Assembly (NCBI GenBank): GCA_900555635.1
Contig: USLU01000060.1
Location: 1 to 32,057, forward strand
DNA from: an uncultured Bacteroides sp.
GTDB taxonomy: Bacteria; Bacteroidota; Bacteroidia; Bacteroidales; Bacteroidaceae
Reading direction: 5' to 3'
Length of the DNA: 32,057 nucleotides
Part shown: positions 16,353 through 23,016 of the stretch, piece by piece
How the letters are laid out: every line of letters starts with the position of its first letter
Position numbering within the stretch: the stretch's first letter is position 1
Notes under the pieces: generated by a model
The model's input: the letters and a program-made list of their open reading frames with translations, nothing else
The model's database searches: none
Told to the model about the DNA's origin: nothing
Program-made: the position numbers and the translations under genes

Positions 16353-17381
16353 TTATTTTTCCTTTTGACTTATTTCTTTAAGCTTCTTTTCTATAGCTTC
16401 TGTACTTAAGTTTTTCCCGTCAATTTTGCCCGAAGGGCTGAGTAATATATTGGAGGGCAACGTTTGTATAGCAAATTGTTTGACGGTTTCTGTATTCCAG
16501 CCTGAAAAGTCACATGTTTGTTCCCAATCCAAGGTGTCTTTTTTAATGGCATCTTTCCATGCTTCTTTATCAATATCCAACGAAATGCCTAAGATGGCAA
16601 AGTCTTTATTCTTCAGTTCTTTCTTATAGATACGGCGCAAGTCGGCATTGGCATCCCTGCTCGGTTGGTCCCAGGAGGCCCAGAAATGCACTAATAGATA
16701 TTTATCCTTGAAATCCGTGCGGTTGATATTCTTTCCTTTTGCATTGGTAAGATGAAAATAGGGAGACATTTTTCCTACGGCAACTTTCTCTTCCTCCTGA
16801 ATGCGGTCCATGAGCTCATCTATATAGGGGCGGTCTTTCAGTTCTCCGGTCATCCGGTCAATTAGCTTCTTGATTGATGCAAAATCAGGTTGTGGCTTTT
16901 GGACAAAATATTTCTCTAAAAGGTAAATGCTTACTAATGATGAATGATGGCTCTCAATGAATGCTTCTGCTTTCTGTTCCAACATTTTATCAGATGGTTT
17001 ACCCAATCCTTTCAGGTCTTTCTGAAACGCTGTTAATTCTTCGTTGGGTGTGTTTCCTGTAATCTCTAAAGAAGATAAATCTACTTTGGAACCTTTGATT
17101 TTTATTTTATCTCCTTTGTTTAGATAGAGCGGGTATTCCGTACCATCACTGAATTGTAACCATGTAGACACTAAGGTATCAACGGAAAGGATTGCCGAGA
17201 ATTTCCCCTTTTCTACAATGAGAGTGTCCATACGGTTGTACATTTTATCTGTTCCGTATATGTAAAGGGTGTCATTGTCTAAACCATCGATTTCACCGGT
17301 TAAACTGACTGAATTTGTTGGCTTGCTACCACAGGCAGACAATAGGATAAGCAAAAAGTATATGAGATAGATATTCTTCAT
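16353..17381 (-). CDS. TlpA-like thioredoxin-fold lipoprotein lacking the CXXC motif
   Basis: The start at 17381 gives 342 residues with a lipoprotein signal (MKNIYLIYFLLILLSAC, lipidated C17); the longer ORF from 17453 would bury the signal. The first half matches the DUF4369-type beta domain common before Bacteroidota thioredoxins (LTGEIDGLDNDTLYIYGTD). The second half has the AhpC/TSA-thioredoxin fold: VGKMSPYFHLTNAKGKNINR, KYLLVHFWASW, ILGISLDIDKEAWKDAI and the cis-proline region TLPSNILLSPSGKI. At the active site, WCxPCR is replaced by W237-D238-Q239-P240-S241-R242, so both redox cysteines are gone. It cannot act as a normal disulfide reductase; a binding or chaperone-like role is the inference. 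It probably heads the comM transcript. Confidence 0.88.
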   Translation of the reverse strand: MKNIYLIYFLLILLSACGSKPTNSVSLTGEIDGLDNDTLYIYGTDKMYNRMDTLIVEKGKFSAILSVDTLVSTWLQFSDGTEYPLYLNKGDKIKIKGSKVDLSSLEITGNTPNEELTAFQKDLKGLGKPSDKMLEQKAEAFIESHHSSLVSIYLLEKYFVQKPQPDFASIKKLIDRMTGELKDRPYIDELMDRIQEEEKVAVGKMSPYFHLTNAKGKNINRTDFKDKYLLVHFWASWDQPSRDANADLRRIYKKELKNKDFAILGISLDIDKEAWKDAIKKDTLDWEQTCDFSGWNTETVKQFAIQTLPSNILLSPSGKIDGKNLSTEAIEKKLKEISQKEK

Positions 17382-17408
17382 TTCACTCTTTTTATTGATA
17401 CTATGCTG

Positions 17409-17416
17409 CGAAAGTA
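17409..17416 (-). promoter_or_regulatory. Weak -7-like box before the TlpA-like gene
   Basis: TACTTTCG on the minus strand matches TAnnTTTG at all but the seventh position and lies 28 bases upstream of the start codon chosen. It comes just after the terminator of the upstream TPR gene, which is where an own promoter would be expected. Confidence 0.3.
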
Positions 17417-17432
17417 CTCCTTTTTGGTGTGA

Positions 17433-17469
17433 ATAAAAAAAAATGCCCGACATATTTCTATGCCGGGCA
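17433..17469 (-). terminator. Intrinsic terminator after the TPR lipoprotein gene
   Basis: TGCCCGACATA (17444-17454) pairs with TATGCCGGGCA (17459-17469) through a 4-base loop with one mismatch. On the minus strand it is followed by an uninterrupted run of nine Ts. It lies 24 bases after the stop of the TPR gene, so that gene is probably monocistronic. Confidence 0.85.
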
Positions 17470-17493
17470 CCTTCTTTTCATCTTATACCTTTA

Positions 17494-19188
17494 TTACTTG
17501 ATGATATTCATAAAGTCTGCATTCGTGAAATATTTGGAGAATTCCAAATCAGAAGCAGCTTTCTTTGCTAAAGCAGGGTTCTTGGCGATAGCAGTCTTTA
17601 AGCTGCTGGTAACCATAGAAGTATTGTTAGTTCTAGCACCAAGTACAGCCATCAGATAGTCTGTGTATGCGTCCGGTTTTTCGATACCAGCCAATGTGCT
17701 CTTAGCTTTGTTGTAGTCCTTAGCCAGGATCTGAGCCAAAGCAGCGCTATTGGTTTTAGTGTCACCGAATGCGCTCACAGCTTTGTCGTATTGACCTTGA
17801 GCTACATACAGGTTACCCAATGCTTCGTTCAATTCTTTAGAACCGGAAGCTTTGCTCATATATGATTCGGCAGCAGCTCTGTCACCCTTAGTCAAGGCGA
17901 TCAAACCAAGGTTCATGTTAGCTTCAGGAGCATCCTTGATAGAAGCTGCTTTCTTGAAGTAGCTTTCTGCTTTGTCAAGGTTACCAGCTTGGTAAGCCAA
18001 TTTACCTAAGTTATTGTAAGCACGGAAATCGTTAGGATAGATTTGAGTTGCTTTTGTGAAGATAGCTTCTTGTTTTGCAGGATCTGTAGTCAAAGTTGAA
18101 GCATAAAGCAATTCTTCGATATTCAGTTGTTTTGCATCGCTGTTAGCCAAGTTAGCAATTTCTTCGTCAGACTTACCGATGATTTCATAGTTCAAAGTCA
18201 AACGAGAACGACGCAATTGCGGAAGGATATCATCAGCCAAAGTTTTGAATACAGAAGAGATATTCTTAATTTCTTGTTCTCTTTGTTCAGGATCAGAGTA
18301 CATAGACAAAACGCGAAGAATCAATTCTTTATCTTGGATGTTAGATTTAGAAACCAGTTCTTGGAAACCTTCCCAGTCTTCTGCTGTGTATTTAGTATCT
18401 ACAGCTGCATCAATTTTAGCTTTCTTCAAGTCTTTGTTGATAAGCTTAGCAGTGTTGTCCTGACGGTTTTCAGCCAATTTGGTATTCAAGTCCATACCAC
18501 CATCCGGAGATGCGTATGCAGAGATTTCAATGTTGCTGATCTTCTTGTTAACAGCACTGTTTACGTCTTTCACTTCATTGTTGAATTCTTTAGCAGCTTT
18601 CAATTCACTGGCGCGGATGTTAGCTTGTTGAATCAAGAACATGATTTTAGCGTCATGCTTTTCTTTAATGATACGTTGGAAAGCATCGTCACCATTAGCC
18701 GGGTTAGCGCTATTTAATGTTTGGTTCAGCATTTCAGATGTAGAGATTACACCGTCAGCTACTTTTACAGCAGGAATAGTGATGACTTTCTTACCGATTG
18801 TAGCTTTGAATTCCAAATACAATTCAGATTTAGCCATCTCGGGAACATAGTCGAAAGAAGTCTTCATTGTATAGTTACCACCCATCTTGTAAGAGATAGC
18901 TTGGTCGTTACCTTCTACTTTTTCTCCTTGGAATACAGCAGACTGACCTTTAGCTTCACCACCGTTCCATCTCAAAACGGGAGTTACTTCTACTACTGCC
19001 TTCTTGTTGAAGTACTTTTCAGGGAATTTACCGTTGATAGTGGCAGGTACTTTACCGCCTACGGCTTCAAGAACTTGGGGAGTTACGGTGAAATAGTCTG
19101 ATGACAATTCGCCCATTTTGCCGCTACATGATGTCAGCAATGCAACAACACATGCCATTAATAATGGCAAATACAATTTCTTAGTCAT
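17494..19188 (-). CDS. TPR lipoprotein with OmpA-like segment
   Basis: A 564-residue lipoprotein (lipobox LLTSC, lipidated C21). Residues 25-150 form a beta-rich region of unknown type. Residues about 180-260 contain ISNIEISAYASPDGGMDLN followed by LAENRQDNTAKLI, which resembles the OmpA C-terminal peptidoglycan-binding fold (the usual GYASPEG and NxxLSxxRA pattern). The last third is a set of TPR units (RAYNNLGKLAYQAGNLDKAE; ANMNLGLIALTKGDRAAAE). The order OmpA-like then TPR suggests an outer-membrane lipoprotein linking peptidoglycan with protein partners. The narrow codon choice hints at strong expression. It has its own promoter and terminator. Precise function is unknown. Confidence 0.85.
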   Translation of the reverse strand: MTKKLYLPLLMACVVALLTSCSGKMGELSSDYFTVTPQVLEAVGGKVPATINGKFPEKYFNKKAVVEVTPVLRWNGGEAKGQSAVFQGEKVEGNDQAISYKMGGNYTMKTSFDYVPEMAKSELYLEFKATIGKKVITIPAVKVADGVISTSEMLNQTLNSANPANGDDAFQRIIKEKHDAKIMFLIQQANIRASELKAAKEFNNEVKDVNSAVNKKISNIEISAYASPDGGMDLNTKLAENRQDNTAKLINKDLKKAKIDAAVDTKYTAEDWEGFQELVSKSNIQDKELILRVLSMYSDPEQREQEIKNISSVFKTLADDILPQLRRSRLTLNYEIIGKSDEEIANLANSDAKQLNIEELLYASTLTTDPAKQEAIFTKATQIYPNDFRAYNNLGKLAYQAGNLDKAESYFKKAASIKDAPEANMNLGLIALTKGDRAAAESYMSKASGSKELNEALGNLYVAQGQYDKAVSAFGDTKTNSAALAQILAKDYNKAKSTLAGIEKPDAYTDYLMAVLGARTNNTSMVTSSLKTAIAKNPALAKKAASDLEFSKYFTNADFMNIIK

Positions 19189-19268
19189 TTTAGGTATAAA
19201 TTAATTGTTTGTAATTGAAATTTGTCTATTTCATTTTTGTTTGCTATCTCCTTAGAGGCACAGCGTCG

Positions 19269-19276
19269 CAAAGATA
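19269..19276 (-). promoter_or_regulatory. Candidate -7 promoter box for the TPR lipoprotein gene
   Basis: TATCTTTG on the minus strand fits TAnnTTTG exactly. It predicts a leader of about 74 nt before the start at 19188. The box lies downstream of the xerD stop, which supports separate transcription. Confidence 0.55.
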
Positions 19277-19324
19277 TTAAATCTCACTACAGATTGTTAA
19301 TTGAACCTATAGATTTATTATAAT

Positions 19325-20275
19325 TTAATGAATTTCGTTCTCTTTACGATATTTTATGTTCCTAGGATGGTGTTCTATGATTTCACTCCTCAACATGTTG
19401 CGATCTATGTGTGTGTAAATTTCTGTTGTAGCAATGGATTCATGTCCGAGCATACATTGTATGGCACGCAGGTTGGCACCACCTTCCAGCAGGTGGGTAG
19501 CAAACGAGTGGCGAAAGGTATGCGGACTGATGTTTTTGGTGATACCTGCTGTTGCTGCCAGCTCCTTAATCAGATGAAATACCATGATGCGTGAAATGCT
19601 GTTGCCCCAACGAGCGAGAAACACATAGTCTTCGAAACCTTTTTTTATCTTACCATGACTACGGTCAATGAGCCAGTATTTTATTTCTTTGATGGCACGT
19701 GGTGAAATAGGCACGAGGCGTTGCTTGCTTCCTTTTCCTTCTACTTTAATAAATCCTTCTTCAAAGTATAGGTCTGAAATCTTCAGATTACACAGCTCGG
19801 ATACGCGCAGGCCGCAACTATAAAGAGTCTCAAGGATTGCACGGTTACGCTGTCCTTCCTTTTTTTCCATGTCAACACTGGAAATAATCTTATCTATTTC
19901 TTCTACAGTCAGTACTTCAGGTAACTTGAATCCGATTTTGGGTCCTTCAAGTAGTTCGCTCGGATCGCCTTCCAAGTAATCGGATAAAACAAGAAAATGG
20001 AAGAATGATTTTATACCCGAGAGGATACGTGCTTGTGAACGGGGATGAATACCGATGTCGTGTAACCCCGCTGTAAAATGTTGCAAGTCATCGAGCGTGA
20101 CGGCAAGTATATCGATCTTCTCTGCCTCAAGGAAGCTCAATAGCTTACTCAAGTCCGTCTGGTAGGCATCGATTGTATTGGGTGAAAGCGATTTCTCCAG
20201 TTTGAGAAACTGATTATACTTTCTGATTATCAACGCTTGCTTCTCCTTATTCGTTGATTTTTCTTCTGATTTCAT
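19325..20275 (-). CDS. xerD: Tyrosine recombinase XerD
   Basis: This 316-residue tyrosine recombinase should, with XerC, resolve chromosome dimers at dif near the division septum. The N-terminal SAM-like DNA-binding domain (LEKSLSPNTIDAYQTDLSKL) is followed by a complete catalytic set: R157 in YSCGLRVSE, K181 in EGKGSKQRLVP, H252 and R255 in HTFRHSFATHLLEGG, H278 in MLGHES, and nucleophile Y287 in EIYTH. Length and the absence of phage or transposon genes around it favour the housekeeping XerD over a mobile-element integrase. The promoter region is shared with the divergent aroQ. Confidence 0.92.
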   Translation of the reverse strand: MKSEEKSTNKEKQALIIRKYNQFLKLEKSLSPNTIDAYQTDLSKLLSFLEAEKIDILAVTLDDLQHFTAGLHDIGIHPRSQARILSGIKSFFHFLVLSDYLEGDPSELLEGPKIGFKLPEVLTVEEIDKIISSVDMEKKEGQRNRAILETLYSCGLRVSELCNLKISDLYFEEGFIKVEGKGSKQRLVPISPRAIKEIKYWLIDRSHGKIKKGFEDYVFLARWGNSISRIMVFHLIKELAATAGITKNISPHTFRHSFATHLLEGGANLRAIQCMLGHESIATTEIYTHIDRNMLRSEIIEHHPRNIKYRKENEIH

Positions 20276-20285
20276 TTCTTTTTTC

Positions 20286-20293
20286 TATCTTTG
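20286..20293 (+). promoter_or_regulatory. Candidate -7 promoter box for aroQ-pyk
   Basis: TATCTTTG fits TAnnTTTG. It lies 75 bases before the aroQ start, upstream of the 8-bp inverted repeat. The predicted start near 20300 is to the left of the predicted xerD start, so the two leaders would overlap. Confidence 0.5.
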
Positions 20294-20307
20294 TGCCTTA
20301 TTTTTAG

Positions 20308-20339
20308 AGAGAACACCGCGTTATCTCCGTATGTTCTCT
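20308..20339. promoter_or_regulatory. Inverted repeat between the xerD and aroQ promoters
   Basis: AGAGAACA (20308-20315) and TGTTCTCT (20332-20339) are perfect complements separated by 16 bases. The repeat lies between the two face-to-face -7 boxes, inside both predicted leaders. It may be an operator or a small RNA hairpin common to both transcripts. Confidence 0.4.
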
Positions 20340-20345
20340 GAAAGG

Positions 20346-20353
20346 CAAAGATA
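20346..20353 (-). promoter_or_regulatory. Candidate -7 promoter box for xerD
   Basis: TATCTTTG on the minus strand fits TAnnTTTG and lies 71 bases from the xerD start. Together with the plus-strand box at 20286 it makes a convergent-start, divergent-gene arrangement in 92 bases. Confidence 0.5.
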
Positions 20354-20367
20354 TAAAAAATTGTGTT

Positions 20368-20793
20368 ATGAGGATACAAGTTATTAATGGTCCCAATATA
20401 AATCTGTTGGGTAAACGTGAACCTTCTATTTATGGTAGTGTTACTTTTGAAGACTATCTTGCCGAACTACGTGAGAAATATGCGGATGTGCGGATTGACT
20501 ATTTCCAGTCTAATATTGAGGGAGAATTGATAGACAAGATACAGCAAGTGGGTTTTGATGTAGATGGTATCATATTCAATGCAGGCGCTTACACCCATAC
20601 GTCCATTGCTTTACAAGATGCTATTCGTTCAGTTACTTCTCCGGTGATTGAGGTGCATATTTCTAACGTACATGCCCGTGAGGCTTTTCGCCATGTATCC
20701 ATGATAGCGTGTGCTTGTAAAGGAGTTATTTGCGGCTTTGGATTGAATTCCTACCGTTTGGCTTTGGAAGCACTGCTGGATAATAAAAAATAA
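20368..20793 (+). CDS. aroQ: Type II 3-dehydroquinate dehydratase
   Basis: This 141-residue cytoplasmic enzyme dehydrates 3-dehydroquinate to 3-dehydroshikimate in the shikimate pathway; the type II form works as a dodecamer. The whole family pattern is visible: INGPNINLLGKREPSIYG with active-site Y22 in the flexible lid, FNAGAYTHTSIAL with N71 and H77, and VIEVHISNVHAREAFRHVS with catalytic H97, N100 and R108. Length is normal. Pyruvate kinase starts 28 bases after it, so the two are likely to be co-transcribed. Confidence 0.97.
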   Translation: MRIQVINGPNINLLGKREPSIYGSVTFEDYLAELREKYADVRIDYFQSNIEGELIDKIQQVGFDVDGIIFNAGAYTHTSIALQDAIRSVTSPVIEVHISNVHAREAFRHVSMIACACKGVICGFGLNSYRLALEALLDNKK

Positions 20794-20821
20794 GTATATA
20801 TAAGTAAATAGGTATAAGATT

Positions 20822-22279
20822 ATGTTATTGAAACAAACGAAAATTGTAGCAACGATCTCAGATCAACGTTGTGATGTGGACTTTATAAGAGAGTTGTTCA
20901 GTGCCGGTTTGAATGTGGTGCGTATGAACACAGCACATCTTGGACGTGACGGTGCTGAGAAGCTGATAAATAATGTTCGGGCAGTGTCCAACCGTATTGC
21001 CATCTTGATGGATACCAAGGGACCGGAAGTCCGTACTACTGTACTTGCCGAGCCGATTTCCTTTAAAGTAGGCGACCGTGTGAAGGTTGTAGGTAATCCC
21101 GATTTGGAAACTACCCGTGAGTGTATTTCTGTTTCTTATCCTCACTTTGTACACGATTTGAATGTAGATGGTCATATCCTGATCGATGACGGTGATTTGG
21201 AATTGGTTGTTGTAGAGAAGAATTCTGATTATTTGCTGTGTGAAGTTCAGAATGAAGCAACTTTGGGAAGCCGTAAGAGTGTAAATGTACCGGGGGTACG
21301 TATCAACTTACCTTCTTTGACAGAGAAAGACCGTACTAATATCCTTTATGCTATTGAAAAGGATATTGATTTCATCGCTCACTCTTTTGTACGTAACAGA
21401 CAAGATATTCTTGATATTAAAGCTATTCTGGATGCTCATAACAGCGATATCCGTATTATTGCTAAGATTGAGAATCAGGAAGGTGTCGATAATATTGATG
21501 AGATATTGGAAGTTGCCGACGGCGTAATGGTAGCTCGTGGCGACCTGGGTATTGAAGTACCACAGGAACGCATTCCCGGTATTCAGCGAATGTTGATCCG
21601 CAAGTGTATTCTTGCTAAGAAACCGGTAATTGTTGCTACCCAGATGCTTCATACGATGATTTCCAATCCGCGTCCTACACGTGCGGAAGTAACTGATATT
21701 GCCAATGCAATCTACTATCGTACGGATGCTTTGATGTTAAGTGGTGAAACTGCTTATGGTAAATATCCGGTAGAAGCTGTTAAGACAATGACTAAGGTTG
21801 CCGCTCAAGCAGAAAAAGATAAGTTGGCAGATAATGATATCCGCATTCCTTTGGATGAGAATAGCAATGACGTTACTGCATATCTTGCCAAGCAAGCTGT
21901 AAAAGCAACTACCAAATTGAAGATTCGTGCTATCATTACAGATAGTTATAGCGGACGTACCGCCCGTAACCTTGCTGCTTTCCGTGGCAAATATCCGGTG
22001 CTTGCCATCTGTTATAAAGAAAAGACCATGCGTCATCTTGCCCTCTCTTATGGAGTAGAAGCAATCTATATGCCTGAGCTTGCCAATGGTCAGGAATACT
22101 ACTTTGCAGCTTTGCGCCGTTTGCTGAAAGAAGGTCGTCTGCATCCTACTGATATGGTGGGCTATCTGAGTAGTGGTAAGGAAGGTACAAATACTTCATT
22201 CCTTGAAATTAATGTGGTAGAAGATGCTTTGAAGCATGCAGCTGAGAGCGTTCTGCCCAATAGTAACAGATACTTGTAA
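20822..22279 (+). CDS. pyk: Pyruvate kinase
   Basis: This 485-residue enzyme converts phosphoenolpyruvate and ADP to pyruvate and ATP in glycolysis. Conserved sites are present: R34 in VVRMNTAH, the MDTKGPEVRT loop (K66), catalytic K215 with metal ligands E217 and D241 in IIAKIENQEGVDN and VARGDLGIE, and the signature MLSGETAYGKYPVEAV. A C-terminal regulatory-type domain follows (LKIRAIITDSYSGRTARNLA). It lies 28 bases downstream of aroQ. A hairpin repeat of family 2 begins directly after its stop. Confidence 0.97.
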   Translation: MLLKQTKIVATISDQRCDVDFIRELFSAGLNVVRMNTAHLGRDGAEKLINNVRAVSNRIAILMDTKGPEVRTTVLAEPISFKVGDRVKVVGNPDLETTRECISVSYPHFVHDLNVDGHILIDDGDLELVVVEKNSDYLLCEVQNEATLGSRKSVNVPGVRINLPSLTEKDRTNILYAIEKDIDFIAHSFVRNRQDILDIKAILDAHNSDIRIIAKIENQEGVDNIDEILEVADGVMVARGDLGIEVPQERIPGIQRMLIRKCILAKKPVIVATQMLHTMISNPRPTRAEVTDIANAIYYRTDALMLSGETAYGKYPVEAVKTMTKVAAQAEKDKLADNDIRIPLDENSNDVTAYLAKQAVKATTKLKIRAIITDSYSGRTARNLAAFRGKYPVLAICYKEKTMRHLALSYGVEAIYMPELANGQEYYFAALRRLLKEGRLHPTDMVGYLSSGKEGTNTSFLEINVVEDALKHAAESVLPNSNRYL

Positions 22280-22280
22280 T

Positions 22281-22379
22281 AATGAAGAATGAAAGATGAA
22301 GAATGAAGAATTGCCATGCGGAAAGGATGGCATAATTAAATCTTTCATTCTTCATTTTTCACTCTTCATTTCTCATTTC
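22281..22379. repeat. GAATGAA hairpin element, family 2, copy A
   Basis: Purine-rich GAATGAA-type units on the left and their complements on the right flank a core containing TTGCCATGCGG. The best stem pairs 22281-22297 exactly with 22340-22356; the rest of the right arm is degenerate. The element fills the whole gap between the pyruvate kinase stop and the methyltransferase start. It shares a 21-base core (22301-22321) with copy B at 30608-30628, 8.3 kb away. Confidence 0.8.
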
Positions 22380-22380
22380 T

Positions 22381-23010
22381 ATGACTTTAGACGAATACAT
22401 CCTGCAGCATATTGATGATGAAGGCGAATACTTGAAAGCCCTTTATCGTGATACCCATCTCAAATTACTTTATCCCCGCATGGCATCCGGTCACTTGCAA
22501 GGACGCATGCTTAAGATGTTTGTCAGGATGATACGTCCTCATCAAATTCTGGAGATTGGGACTTATAGTGGCTATTCTGCGCTTTGTATGGCCGAAGGAT
22601 TGCCGGAAGGCGGTATGCTGCATACTTTCGAGATAAACGATGAGCAAGAAGATTTCACACGTCCCTGGTTAGAGAATTCCGCTTATGCGGATAAAATCAA
22701 ATTTTATATAGGTGATGCCTTGGAACTGGTTCCTCAGCTTGATCTCACTTTTGACCTTGCTTTTGTGGATGGGGATAAACGGAAATACATTGATTATTAT
22801 GAAATGGTATTAGCCCGCTTGTCCGAAGGAGGGTATATTATTGCTGATAATACATTATGGGATGGACATGTACTCGAAGAACATCCGCATGCTACCGATT
22901 TGCAAACTATTGGCATTAAGGCATTCAATGACCTTATAGCACAAGATACACGTGTAGAAAAAGTAATCCTTCCCCTACGTGACGGACTCACTATTATACG
23001 TAAAAAATGA
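22381..23010 (+). CDS. SAM-dependent O-methyltransferase (family 3, COG4122)
   Basis: A 209-residue methyltransferase of the caffeoyl-CoA/catechol O-methyltransferase type. The SAM site is ILEIGTYSGYSALCMAEGL (E58 to S66), the adenosine-contact region is HTFEINDEQ, and metal-type residues appear as D130 in AFVDGDK and D156-N157 in YIIADNTLW. Relatives methylate small phenolics, or a tRNA wobble uridine in the TrmR branch; the substrate cannot be told. It follows pyruvate kinase across repeat copy A and has no clear promoter of its own. It ends only 6 bases from the convergent histidine kinase stop. Confidence 0.88.
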   Translation: MTLDEYILQHIDDEGEYLKALYRDTHLKLLYPRMASGHLQGRMLKMFVRMIRPHQILEIGTYSGYSALCMAEGLPEGGMLHTFEINDEQEDFTRPWLENSAYADKIKFYIGDALELVPQLDLTFDLAFVDGDKRKYIDYYEMVLARLSEGGYIIADNTLWDGHVLEEHPHATDLQTIGIKAFNDLIAQDTRVEKVILPLRDGLTIIRKK

Positions 23011-23016
23011 GAAAGC

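Noticed and set aside
18127..18717. Plus-strand ORF of 196 codons opposite the TPR lipoprotein gene
   Set aside because: Phenylalanine- and serine-rich shadow produced by the lysine- and alanine-rich real protein; no signal or domain.
19325..20275. Tyrosine recombinase as sign of an integrated mobile element
   Set aside because: Length, motif set and housekeeping neighbours fit chromosomal XerD, and there are no attachment repeats or phage/conjugation genes.
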